Below, piece by piece: positions 8,076-16,562 of a DNA stretch of 64,000 nt. The notes under the pieces are model-generated. The model saw only the letters and a list, made by a program, of their open reading frames with translations, was not told where the DNA came from and did not search any database. A program made the position numbers and the translations under genes. Source of the stretch: Thetidibacter halocola (GTDB lineage: Bacteria > Pseudomonadota > Alphaproteobacteria > Rhodobacterales > Rhodobacteraceae); the NCBI RefSeq assembly GCF_018224955.1, contig NZ_JAGTUU010000004.1, positions 1 to 64,000 on the forward strand, written 5' to 3'. Within the stretch, counting starts at the first letter, position 1. Every line of letters begins with the position of its first letter.

Positions 8076-9992
8076 TCACGAGGACCGCGCCAGGACGAAA
8101 TCGTAATCGACGCACCAGGCGCCTTGCGGCACCGGCTTGCCGTCGGGCGCGCGCTGGCCGTCGCGCTTCTCGAAGGGCACGACCAGCGACTGTTTCACGC
8201 CAAAGACCGGGTCGGCGTCCAGGTAGGGGTCGCCATCGACGAACAGCATGGTGGTCAGCCGCCGGTATCCCGGCGCCTCGATCCGCACATGGACATGGGC
8301 GGGCCGCATGATGTTGCGCCGCGCGGTGTGCAGCAGTTGACCCACGGTGCCATCGTCCGGGATCGGGTAGCTTTCGGCGAGGATCGAGGTGAACCAGACC
8401 CGCCCCTGCGAGTCCGACCGGAACAGCCCGCGCATCGCCGCCTCGACCCCGTCCATCAGGATATCGTATCCGCCATCGCCATCGGCATGCCAGATGTCCA
8501 CCCTGGCGCCCGCGATGGGCCGCCCCTCGGTGTCCAGCACACGGGCGTTGAAGAACATCGGCGCGCCCTTGATGCCCGCCGAAATGTCGGCACCGTTCTC
8601 GAAGGTCGGGCGCGGATCGACATAGAACGGCCCGAGAACCGAGTTTTCCGTGGCCCCCGACGGAAAACGGTTGTTGATCAGGTCGACCCGCGCCGTGGCG
8701 CCCATCACGTCCGACAGAAGGATGAATTCCTGCCGCCCGCCCTTGGACAGGTGGCCGGTTTTCGTCAGGAACTCGATCCCCCATTCCCATTCCGCCTCGG
8801 TCGGCTGCACTTCTTCGAGGAAGGCGTGCAGATGGCGGGTAAAGGCGTTCAGCACCGCGCGGGCACGCGGGTTCTGCGTGCCTTTCATGGTCGCCAGCAC
8901 CGCGCCGGTCAGGCTTTCCTCGCGGATATCGCGGCCATGTCCTTCGACCGCCGCCACGGTGCGTTTCGTCGCGCGCTGCGGCGCCTCGGGCTTTTTCGCC
9001 TGCGGCGCGGCGACGTATTCCGATACGGGAAAACCCGGCCAGCCCGTCACCCCCTCGCGGAACGAAGGCCGCGCCGTCAGCCGCGCGAGATAGGCCGCGA
9101 CGCGGGGTCGGGGCGTTTCGTTCAGCGGATGGCCGCCCTCCCAGGCGAAACCCATGCCCAGCCACTGCATCCGGTAAAGCGTCGCCGCCCACCAGATATC
9201 GGCCAGCGTGAAGGCATCGAACAGCCAGTCCTGCCCATCCTTCAGCTGCCCGTCCAGCGCCGCCACGCCCGCCACCATCTCGGCCACCGCGTCGCGCATC
9301 AGGGTGCCGTCGCGCACGTAATGGCGCCCGGCCGCCTCCTTGCGGATCTTGGCGTCGTAGGCGGCGATCAGTTTCGGATGACCGACCGACAGGGAACGCC
9401 CCTCCATCAGCTTGAGGATCTTGGTGTCATGGGCGCCCGCCAGCGCCTCGCGCAGCGCCTTGGGGCGGAAATCGCCGTCGGGATGGGCGCCATACATGAT
9501 GGCGATCTGCGGCAGGGAATCGGCGGTGGCGCAGGCGCGGTCCACCTCACGTTTCAGCCTCGCAGGGATCAGTTCGGGCCCGGCGCAGGTCCGGTCAAGG
9601 AAACCGGCGATGGCCAGTGCGTCGACATGCACGCGGCCCTCGTCCAGATCGACGAGCGTCGGCACCGCCACCGGGTCGACCCCTTCGGTAGCGACCGAGG
9701 ACCGCCCGGTGAACCCGTGCACCATCTCGCGCCCCTGCACCCCTTGCAGGCGCAGACGGACGTAATCGGGATGGGTGTTTTCCATCCGGGGCGGCAGGAT
9801 CTCCATGTCGCGCACGGCGAACCCTGCGCCCTTTTCCAGCAGCACCATGCGCAGCTTTTGCGTGCAGATGGAAAAGGCGCTGCCATAAAGCACGAAGCGC
9901 GGGCTGCCCCCGCCGACCGCGCGCATGCGAAGCGGGTCGGCAATGGCCGCATCGGCGGCGGTGACGTAATCCCTGATCGTCCGGTCTGCCAT
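8076..9992 (-). CDS. Fusion of a GST (reductive-dehalogenase type) domain with a hydroxyquinol-type intradiol dioxygenase
   Basis: One 638-residue frame with two enzymes. Residues about 31-325 are a glutathione S-transferase with the thioredoxin-like start FSICTQK (Ser41, Cys43), the placement seen in tetrachlorohydroquinone/dichlorohydroquinone dehalogenases of the PcpC/LinD type, followed by an all-helical domain. After a Lys/Pro-rich linker (about 330-350), residues 351-638 are an intradiol dioxygenase with its helical N-terminal part and all four Fe(III) ligands visible: Tyr509 (GGYD), Tyr542 (SYPIP), His566 and His568 (RPAHVHV). Family knowledge: such enzymes open hydroxyquinol between adjacent hydroxyls to maleylacetate. 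The ATG at 9992 overlaps the stop of the upstream hydroxylase (TAATG), with GGGAGG before it, so translation is coupled. The combination suggests that glutathione-dependent removal of a substituent is tied to ring cleavage, which is inference. Confidence 0.85.
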   Translation of the reverse strand: MADRTIRDYVTAADAAIADPLRMRAVGGGSPRFVLYGSAFSICTQKLRMVLLEKGAGFAVRDMEILPPRMENTHPDYVRLRLQGVQGREMVHGFTGRSSVATEGVDPVAVPTLVDLDEGRVHVDALAIAGFLDRTCAGPELIPARLKREVDRACATADSLPQIAIMYGAHPDGDFRPKALREALAGAHDTKILKLMEGRSLSVGHPKLIAAYDAKIRKEAAGRHYVRDGTLMRDAVAEMVAGVAALDGQLKDGQDWLFDAFTLADIWWAATLYRMQWLGMGFAWEGGHPLNETPRPRVAAYLARLTARPSFREGVTGWPGFPVSEYVAAPQAKKPEAPQRATKRTVAAVEGHGRDIREESLTGAVLATMKGTQNPRARAVLNAFTRHLHAFLEEVQPTEAEWEWGIEFLTKTGHLSKGGRQEFILLSDVMGATARVDLINNRFPSGATENSVLGPFYVDPRPTFENGADISAGIKGAPMFFNARVLDTEGRPIAGARVDIWHADGDGGYDILMDGVEAAMRGLFRSDSQGRVWFTSILAESYPIPDDGTVGQLLHTARRNIMRPAHVHVRIEAPGYRRLTTMLFVDGDPYLDADPVFGVKQSLVVPFEKRDGQRAPDGKPVPQGAWCVDYDFVLARSS

Positions 9993-12877
9993 TACGCCCT
10001 CCCAAGGATGCGGCGCATCACGCGCGTCAGTTCCACCGTGGGCTCTGCGGACAGCATCTGCGCCCGCCATCCCACATGGGCGTCGGGCCGCACCAGCACG
10101 CAGCCCGAATCCGACACTTCCGAGACCATTGCCCAGTCCCCGAACGTGTCGGCCACGGCGCAGCCCGGCCCGATCTGGAGCGCGGGCAGGTCAAGGCCAA
10201 GCTCGGCCCCGGCGCGCGCCGCCGCCTCGACCCAGCTTGCCCCCGAAACACCCGTCAGCAGCACGAAGCGCCCCCGCCCCACCAGATCCAGCGTCGAGAC
10301 CTTGCGCCCCTCGTGTTCCAGCCAGACATGCGGCAGGCGCGCGCCAGGCCAAGTGGTGGCGTGGTAATACAGTTCCCGGTCACGGGTGTATTCAGGTTCC
10401 GGCGTCCCGTCGGACACCACCGCACCGCTGCGATAGCGTTGGCCCATCTCGACGCCGTGGCAGTTGAACTCGTAGGACTTGTTGCGGATCTGCTTGTTCA
10501 GCGCCTTGCGCTGTGCCTCGGCCTCGACCGTGGACATCTTGCGCTTGTCGAGGCGGCGTTTCATTTCCTCGTCGGTCGAGACGCCGGTGATGCCCAGCGT
10601 CTCGAAGATCGGCAGCGTGTCCTCGATGGACTTGTTGGCGCGGGTAACGATCTGCTTGCCGACCGGCTGACGTTCGTCGTTGTAGCTGTCCAGCAGAGAC
10701 GGGTCGGCCTTGGCCTTCAGCACATGGGCCAGCTTCCACGCGAGGTTGTAGGCATCCTGAATCGACGTGTTGGACCCCAGCCCGTTGGTCGGCGGGTGCC
10801 GGTGCACCGCGTCGCCCATGCAGAAGACGCGCCCCTTCGAGTATTGCCGCGCGACGATGTTGTTCACCGTCCAGTAGCTGACGCGCGTGACCTTCAGCGG
10901 CACTTCCTCGCCGATCAGGCGGAACAGGATCTGGCGGATTTCCTCTTCGGAGTAATCCGGACGGCCCGCGCTGACGTCGTAGTTCCACATGCCCAGCCAC
11001 TTGTGCCAGGGCCGGATCATCCGCAGCACGCCCGCGCCGATGCCGCCCGCCGCGCCCGGCTGGAATACCCAGTAAAGGACCGAGGGGCGGTGCGCGACAA
11101 GATGCGTCAGGTCGGCGTCAAACTCGATGTTCATCGAGCCCGCCAGCCCCTCCTTGCCGTCCAGCGGCAGGCCCAGATCCTTGACGATCTGGCTGCGCCC
11201 GCCATCCGCGCCGATCATGTATTTCGCCCGGATGCGATAGGTCTGGTTGGCGACCCGGTCGCGCACCGTGGCGACGACACCGTTTTCGTCCTGCGTATGG
11301 CTCAGGTATTCCGTCTTGAACCGGGCAAGACAGCCCTCGCGCATCGCCTTGCCGAAGATGATCGGCTCCAGCATGGTTTGTGGAATGTCGACGATGCGCG
11401 ACGGGCTGGCCAGTTCGTAATCGGCGCGGCGGTTGGGATGGTTGCCCCAGGTCAGCAGGCGGCCCACCTCCTCGCCCGCAAGCGAAGTGCAGAAGACGTT
11501 GTTGCCCATCAGGTCCTGCGGAACGGCGTCCTGGTAGACCTCGTCCTCGACCCCCAGTTCGCGAAGCACCTCCATCGTTCGCTGGTTGGTGATGTGGGCG
11601 CGCGGCATGTTGGCGAGCCAGCTGTATTTCTCGATCATCACGTTCGGGATGCCGTAGGAGGACAGCAGCGCGGCGGAGCTTAGCCCCGCCGGGCCCGAGC
11701 CCACGATCAGAACGTCGGTTTCGATATCGAACATCGTCGTCACCTCATTGGGCAGGTCCGCCCCGCTGACGCCCGGGGGCGCGGGGGTCTTCATCTCCTG
11801 CACGGGTCGCGTGTAGTCAGGCACCGGCGTATCCGGCCCGATCAGCCGCCGCCGCGTCGGGAACAGCGAAAAGTCGTAGCGCGCCACGACCCAGCCCCAC
11901 AGTCCCTTTGGCGCGACCAGCATCACCAGGATCGCCAGCGCGCCCAGCACCATCAGGTACCAGGTGCCGTATTGCGACAGCCAGCTTTGCAGGGCGAGCA
12001 GGATAAGTGCACCCAGGATCGGCCCCTCGATCGTGCCGATGCCGCCGATGACCACGATGAACAGGACGAAGGCCGTCCAGTCGATCACGGAAAAGGCCGA
12101 TTGCGGCGTGATCGAGGCCGACTGGAAAAAGATCAGCCCGCCCGCCAGCGCCGCGCCCGTGGCGGCAAAGACGTAGACCGCGAATTTCGCGCGGGTTGTA
12201 TCCACGCCGACGCTTTCGGCGGCGTCCGGGTTGTCGCGGATGGCCGACAGGGCGAGGCCATTGCGGGTGCGCAGGAACAGGTACATCGCCCCGATCACCA
12301 CCACCGCCAGAATCAGCGCCATCCAGTAGGCGACGATGTCGCGCGCCGCGCTGGAGCGCACGTCGAACACCTCGGCCACCCACTCCAGCCCGGCGATGGA
12401 CCGCGCCACCTCCGAGGGCAGCGACGTGCCAGTGCCCCCGCCCAGTGCCTTCCACTGGGCAAACAGCAGGCGATAGACCTCGGCCGCGACCCAGGTGCCG
12501 ATGGCGAAATAGGCGCCTTGCAGGCGAAAGACGATGAAGGCGGTGGGGATACTCAGGACCGCGCCCACCACGCCCGCCAGCAGGATGGCCAGCATCGGGT
12601 TCAGCCCGCCCAGGATCGCCAGCCCGTAGCCCGCGTAGGCGCCAAGGCCGACATAAGCCTGCTGGCCGATGCTGACCAATCCGCCGTAGCCCGCCAGCAG
12701 ATTCCAGCACTGCGCCAGCGCGATCATCGTCAGCAGGAAGAACAGGTCCTGCAGGACCGAGCGTGAGACAAAGGCCGGCGCGAGCGCCAGCGCGACCACC
12801 ACGACCGCCATCACCCACAGCGCCACGGTCGAGGCGCGGGTGGATTTCGCCACGGTGTATTTCGACGCGTCCACCAT
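9992..12877 (-). CDS. LivM-type ABC permease in one frame with an FAD-dependent phenol hydroxylase
   Basis: An uninterrupted 961-codon frame. Residues 1 to about 345 are a LivM-type inner-membrane permease with eight or more hydrophobic segments and the LivM signature region around AIRDNPDAAESVGVD. A Pro-rich stretch (about 350-380) follows. From Met382 a complete FAD monooxygenase begins: GSGPAGL, a DG-type motif GADGGRSQ, and the FAD-ribityl motif GDAVHRHPP. It resembles TfdB or resorcinol-type hydroxylases and spans 580 residues, their normal length. Met382 (first base 11734) has GAGGTGAC 6 bases upstream, so internal initiation could yield a separate hydroxylase. The LivM start at 12877 overlaps the LivH stop (ATGA). 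Expected reactions: membrane transport, and NAD(P)H- and O2-dependent hydroxylation of a phenol to hydroxyquinol. Confidence 0.8.
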   Translation of the reverse strand: MVDASKYTVAKSTRASTVALWVMAVVVVALALAPAFVSRSVLQDLFFLLTMIALAQCWNLLAGYGGLVSIGQQAYVGLGAYAGYGLAILGGLNPMLAILLAGVVGAVLSIPTAFIVFRLQGAYFAIGTWVAAEVYRLLFAQWKALGGGTGTSLPSEVARSIAGLEWVAEVFDVRSSAARDIVAYWMALILAVVVIGAMYLFLRTRNGLALSAIRDNPDAAESVGVDTTRAKFAVYVFAATGAALAGGLIFFQSASITPQSAFSVIDWTAFVLFIVVIGGIGTIEGPILGALILLALQSWLSQYGTWYLMVLGALAILVMLVAPKGLWGWVVARYDFSLFPTRRRLIGPDTPVPDYTRPVQEMKTPAPPGVSGADLPNEVTTMFDIETDVLIVGSGPAGLSSAALLSSYGIPNVMIEKYSWLANMPRAHITNQRTMEVLRELGVEDEVYQDAVPQDLMGNNVFCTSLAGEEVGRLLTWGNHPNRRADYELASPSRIVDIPQTMLEPIIFGKAMREGCLARFKTEYLSHTQDENGVVATVRDRVANQTYRIRAKYMIGADGGRSQIVKDLGLPLDGKEGLAGSMNIEFDADLTHLVAHRPSVLYWVFQPGAAGGIGAGVLRMIRPWHKWLGMWNYDVSAGRPDYSEEEIRQILFRLIGEEVPLKVTRVSYWTVNNIVARQYSKGRVFCMGDAVHRHPPTNGLGSNTSIQDAYNLAWKLAHVLKAKADPSLLDSYNDERQPVGKQIVTRANKSIEDTLPIFETLGITGVSTDEEMKRRLDKRKMSTVEAEAQRKALNKQIRNKSYEFNCHGVEMGQRYRSGAVVSDGTPEPEYTRDRELYYHATTWPGARLPHVWLEHEGRKVSTLDLVGRGRFVLLTGVSGASWVEAAARAGAELGLDLPALQIGPGCAVADTFGDWAMVSEVSDSGCVLVRPDAHVGWRAQMLSAEPTVELTRVMRRILGRA

Positions 12878-13743
12878 CAGTCGACATGCCTCGGGAACAG
12901 GCCGCGCGGGCGCAGCACCAGAACGACCAGGAACACGACGTGTCCCGCCAGCGTCTGCCACTCCGGCGAAATCTGCGCACCCACGGTCTGCGCCAGGCCC
13001 AGGATCACGCCGCCCGCCAGCGTCCCCCAGAAGCTGCCCAAGCCGCCGATGATGACCGCCTCGAAGGCGAAGATCAGGCGCGACGGGCCGATCAGCGGGT
13101 CAAAGGTGGCGCGGGCACCCAGGTAGAGGCCCGCAATCGCCACCACGACCAGCGCCAGCGCCATGGCGAGGGCAAAGATGCGGTTGTTGTCGATGCCCAT
13201 CAGTTGCGCGATCTCGGGCTTGTCCGACGTGGCGCGAAAGGCGCGGCCCAGCTCGGTCCGGTAGAACAGCCAGTTTAGGAACAGGATCACCAGCACCGCC
13301 GAGGCGAAGGTCATCAGCGGGATCACCCCGACCGCCAGCCCGCCGCCCAGCGGCACGGAGGCACTAGACAGCGCCCCGAAGTCGAGCCGCTGGGTATCCG
13401 CCGAGAAGGCCTCGAGCATCCCGTTCTGAAGGATGATCGACAGGCCGAACGTGACCAGCAGGGGCGGCAGGATGTCCTTGCCCAGCGTGCGGTTCAGCAG
13501 AAGGCTTTGCAGCAGGTAACCCAGGCCAAACATGACGACCCCCGCCACCACGGCGGCCAGCAGGATCGGCAGGCCCAGCGCATCGACGCCGATCAGCACG
13601 GCGAAGGCGCCGACCACCATGAAATCGCCATGGGCAAGGTTCACCAGCCGCATGACCCCGAAGATCAGGCTGAGGCCCGTGGCGAACAGCGCGTAAAGCC
13701 CGCCCAGCAGCACGCCTTGCAGGATCGTGTCGAGAACGATCAT
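12877..13743 (-). CDS. livH: Branched-chain amino-acid-type ABC permease (LivH)
   Basis: A 288-residue inner-membrane permease of the LivH family. It starts MIVLDTILQGVLLGGLYALF, has about eight hydrophobic helices, and shows the conserved GVMRLVNLAHGDF segment near residue 38 and a GLGSFWGTLAGG segment near the C-terminus. It pairs with the LivM domain downstream to form the channel of a HAAT-type importer. The ATG at 13743 is 4 bases inside the end of livF, and its own stop overlaps the livM start, so the transporter genes are translationally coupled. In this operon the substrate is probably an aromatic acid or phenol rather than leucine; that is inference from the neighbours. Confidence 0.9.
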   Translation of the reverse strand: MIVLDTILQGVLLGGLYALFATGLSLIFGVMRLVNLAHGDFMVVGAFAVLIGVDALGLPILLAAVVAGVVMFGLGYLLQSLLLNRTLGKDILPPLLVTFGLSIILQNGMLEAFSADTQRLDFGALSSASVPLGGGLAVGVIPLMTFASAVLVILFLNWLFYRTELGRAFRATSDKPEIAQLMGIDNNRIFALAMALALVVVAIAGLYLGARATFDPLIGPSRLIFAFEAVIIGGLGSFWGTLAGGVILGLAQTVGAQISPEWQTLAGHVVFLVVLVLRPRGLFPRHVD

Positions 13744-14447
13744 CGCCCGCCTCCGAAATAGGCCGCGCTGATCTGGTCGCGGCTCAGCGCCTCGGGCCGC
13801 CCGGTCAGGGTGACGCGGCCTTCCAGCAGGCAATAGACCCGGTCCGACACCGCCAGCGCCTGGCCGATATTCTGTTCCACCACCATCACGCTGGCTCCCT
13901 CGGCGCGGATCGCGTCCAACGCGGCGTAGATGTCCTTGATGATCGCCGGGGCGAGGCCGAGGCTGATCTCGTCACACAGCAGCAGGCGCGGGTTCGACAT
14001 CAGCGCCCGGCCCAGCGCCACCATCTGCTGCTGCCCGCCCGAAAGCGAGGTCGCCGCCTGTTTGCGCCGCTCCTTGAGAATGGGAAACAGGCGATAGACG
14101 GCGTCGAGGCTCCAGGCCCCGCGCACCTTGCGCCCGTAATTCCCGATGAGCAGGTTTTCCTCGACGTCGAGCGACGGGAACAGCTGCCGCCCCTCGGGCA
14201 CCAGGGCGATGCCGCGCGCCATGATCTCGGCCGGTTTCATCCCGCCGATGGGCTTGCCGTCGAAGGTGATGGCCTCGCGCTGCGCGCTCCGGCGGCCGGT
14301 GATCGCCCCCATCAGCGTCGACTTGCCCGCGCCATTGGCGCCGACGATGGCGATGGTCTCGCCCTCGTCCACGTGCAGGTCGATGCCGAAAAGCGCCTGG
14401 AAATCGCCGTAGAAGGCGGTCAGGCCATGGGTTTCGAGCAGCTTCAT
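13740..14447 (-). CDS. livF: ABC transporter ATP-binding protein (LivF)
   Basis: A 235-residue ATPase with Walker A GANGAGKST, the LSGGQQQMVALGRAL signature and Walker B LLLCDEISLGLAP. It matches LivF in length and in the N-terminal LTAFYGDFQALFGI segment. It energises uptake by the LivH/LivM pair in the inner membrane together with LivG. The ATG at 14447 overlaps the livG stop by 4 bases. A much longer open frame upstream lies inside livG and is not used. Confidence 0.92.
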   Translation of the reverse strand: MKLLETHGLTAFYGDFQALFGIDLHVDEGETIAIVGANGAGKSTLMGAITGRRSAQREAITFDGKPIGGMKPAEIMARGIALVPEGRQLFPSLDVEENLLIGNYGRKVRGAWSLDAVYRLFPILKERRKQAATSLSGGQQQMVALGRALMSNPRLLLCDEISLGLAPAIIKDIYAALDAIRAEGASVMVVEQNIGQALAVSDRVYCLLEGRVTLTGRPEALSRDQISAAYFGGGR

Positions 14448-15160
14448 GCCTCGATCCCCAGGTAGACCCGGCGCACCGCGTCGCTTTCCATCACCGCCTG
14501 CGGGTCGCCCTCGCCGATCACCTTGCCGAAGTCGATGGCGACCAGCCGCGTCACCACGGCCAGCAGCGCGTGGGTCACATGCTCGATCCAGACGATGGTG
14601 GTGCCCGAGGCGTTCACTTCGCGGATCGTGGCAATCAGGGACGCGCATTCCGCGTCCGTCAGCCCGCCCGCGATCTCGTCCAGCAGCAGCAGGCGCGGTT
14701 TCGTCGCCAGCGCCCGCGCCATCTCCAGCCGCTTGCGTTCCAGCAGCGACAACGCGCCCGCGGGCAGGTTCGCCTTGGACAGCAGGCCGGTGCGGTACAG
14801 CACGTCGACGACATGGGCCTGTTCCGCCCGCTCCGAGCCGCCCGCGCCGAAACAGGCCGCGACCGAGACGTTCTCGTAAGTCGTCATGTGCTCGAAGGGC
14901 TGCGGGATCTGGAAACTGCGCCCGATGCCCGCATGCACCCGCTTGCGCGCGGGCATCCGAGTGATGTCGGTGCTGTCCAGCCGGATCGTCCCCGCATCCG
15001 GGGCGAGCCGCCCCGCGATCAGGTTGAACAGCGAGGACTTGCCCGCGCCATTTGGCCCGATGATGCCCAGCGCCTCGCCCTCGGCCACGTCGAGCATGAT
15101 GTCGTCGGCCACGACGACCGCCCCGAAGGCGCGCCTGAGATTGCGGATTTCCAGCAGCAC
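14444..15160 (-). CDS. livG: ABC transporter ATP-binding protein (LivG)
   Basis: A 238-residue ATPase with Walker A GPNGAGKSS. The signature region is LSLLERKRLEMARAL, an LSxxE/R-type variant of LSGGQ as usual in LivG proteins. Walker B is LLLLDEIAGGL. It starts with GTG at 15160 behind AGGAAC; no ATG in this position fits the family start. It follows the binding-protein gene across a 54-base gap that contains a strong hairpin (15179-15206), and overlaps livF by 4 bases. Confidence 0.9.
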   Translation of the reverse strand: MLLEIRNLRRAFGAVVVADDIMLDVAEGEALGIIGPNGAGKSSLFNLIAGRLAPDAGTIRLDSTDITRMPARKRVHAGIGRSFQIPQPFEHMTTYENVSVAACFGAGGSERAEQAHVVDVLYRTGLLSKANLPAGALSLLERKRLEMARALATKPRLLLLDEIAGGLTDAECASLIATIREVNASGTTIVWIEHVTHALLAVVTRLVAIDFGKVIGEGDPQAVMESDAVRRVYLGIEA

Positions 15161-15178
15161 GGTTCCTGCCCCTTGAAG

Positions 15179-15206
15179 GGCGGGCCGGATGTATCCCCGG
15201 CCCGCC
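15179..15206 (-). promoter_or_regulatory. Intercistronic hairpin between the binding-protein gene and livG
   Basis: A perfect 10-pair stem (GGCGGGCCGG with CCGGCCCGCC) and an 8-base loop, with no T-tract after it. In the transcript it follows the stop of the substrate-binding protein gene. Such hairpins usually stabilise the upstream message or partly end transcription, so the binding protein is made in excess over the membrane parts. The role here is inference. Confidence 0.65.
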
Positions 15207-15214
15207 GACTTGCC

Positions 15215-16519
15215 TTATGCAATGGCTTCCATGTCGCCGGTCACCGGGATGTCCGGATAGGTCTGGTTGTCGACGATCACCAGGCGGAAGTTGCCGTCAT
15301 CACCCTTGCGCCACTGGCCGCCGACCAGCGGCGTCTTGGTCACGTTCTTCTGCGCGAAGGGCGGCAGGCCCGCGCCGTCCCACTTGATCGGCCCGACAAT
15401 GGTCTGAAGGTCGGTCGCGGCGATGGTCGCGGCCACGCCCTGCGCATCGCGGATGTCGTCGGTGCGTTTCAGCACGTCGACCAGCACCTCGAACAGCGCG
15501 TGGACAAAGCCCAGCGGCTGGGTCCACTGGCGGCCTGTCGCCTGCTCGAACCCGGTGCAGACATCGCCTGCCGACTGGCCGGTGATCGACGAGGCGAACG
15601 GGTGCACGTTCGACCACCAGACCTCGGACGACAGGTTCTGCGCCGCATCGCCGATGGCGTTGACCGCCGAGGGGAACAGGATCGCCTTGCCGATCGAGGC
15701 GACTTTGGGCCGGTAGCCCTGCTGCGCGGCCTGCGTCCAGAAGGTGGCGAAATCGGGCGGCAGGACCACGCCGGTGACGATCTCGCAGTCGGCATCCTTG
15801 AAGGCCGAGATCTGCGCACTGAAATCGTCCTGAAGGTTCTCGTAGCGGCCCGGATCGACCAGCGTGAAATTGCCGGCGGCAAGCGGCGGCGGGAAGCCGA
15901 CATTGGCATCACCCCAGGCGTTGCCGTCGGCGTCGTTCGGGAACAGCCCGCCCACGGAGCGGTTGGTTTCCAACTGGTTCCACATGTTGGTGAAGACGGC
16001 GATCACGTCTTCCAGCCCCCAGAAGGCATGGTAGGTATAGTCGAACTCGGTCCAGCTGGCCGGGTCGCCCGGGTTGCCCTGCCGCCCGATGAACCAGGGT
16101 TGCCAGGGCGCGAGCGACGAGATGCAGGGGATTTCCTCGATCTCGCAGATGGTCGAGACGGGGTTCGTCGTCTCGGGCGTGTTGCCCACCAGCATGATGT
16201 CGATCTCGTCGTCGATGATCAACTCGCGCGCGACCTCGGCGGCACGGTTCGGGTTCGACTGGCTGTCCTTCTTGATGACCTCGATCGTGTAGCTGGCCGA
16301 ACCGGACTGGATGCCGCCCGCGACCGCCTGCAACACGCCCTCGATGATGAAATCGTCGACCTCGGCGAAGGCGGCCAGCGGGCCGGTCTGCGGCGTCACG
16401 TAGCCCACCCTGATCGCGCGAGCCTGCGCGTGCACCGCCGGCGCGAAAAGCCCAGTGGCGGCCAGTGAGGCCGCAGAGGTTCCGAGGAACCGGCGGCGGG
16501 TTGGTCTGTAGAGCGTCAT
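15215..16519 (-). CDS. ABC transporter substrate-binding protein with Tat signal
   Basis: A 434-residue periplasmic binding protein of the LivK/amide-binding family. The N-terminus has the twin-arginine motif RRRFLGTSAA followed by a hydrophobic stretch and an AHA-like cleavage site near residue 30, so it is exported folded by Tat. The mature part starts IRVGYVTPQTGPLAAFAE, the usual opening of HAAT binding proteins. GAGGAAAG precedes the ATG. It lies 43 bases downstream of maleylacetate reductase and ahead of livGFH and livM in one operon. The ligand is not evident; the setting points to an aromatic compound. Confidence 0.88.
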   Translation of the reverse strand: MTLYRPTRRRFLGTSAASLAATGLFAPAVHAQARAIRVGYVTPQTGPLAAFAEVDDFIIEGVLQAVAGGIQSGSASYTIEVIKKDSQSNPNRAAEVARELIIDDEIDIMLVGNTPETTNPVSTICEIEEIPCISSLAPWQPWFIGRQGNPGDPASWTEFDYTYHAFWGLEDVIAVFTNMWNQLETNRSVGGLFPNDADGNAWGDANVGFPPPLAAGNFTLVDPGRYENLQDDFSAQISAFKDADCEIVTGVVLPPDFATFWTQAAQQGYRPKVASIGKAILFPSAVNAIGDAAQNLSSEVWWSNVHPFASSITGQSAGDVCTGFEQATGRQWTQPLGFVHALFEVLVDVLKRTDDIRDAQGVAATIAATDLQTIVGPIKWDGAGLPPFAQKNVTKTPLVGGQWRKGDDGNFRLVIVDNQTYPDIPVTGDMEAIA

Positions 16520-16562
16520 GGTCTTTCCTCCCTTGCCCGTGCACCGGGCGTCTCGTTGGTGG

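Noticed and set aside
6590-8311. Open frames of 573 and 489 codons opposite the flotillin-like gene
   Set aside because: They arise from the Ala/Glu-rich coiled-coil codons on the other strand and have Ser/Ala/Leu/Gly-biased products without domains.
8124-11683. Two long plus-strand frames (747 and 535 codons) opposite the dioxygenase and hydroxylase
   Set aside because: The minus strand carries complete enzymes with all catalytic motifs; the plus-strand products are Arg/Gly/His-rich nonsense.
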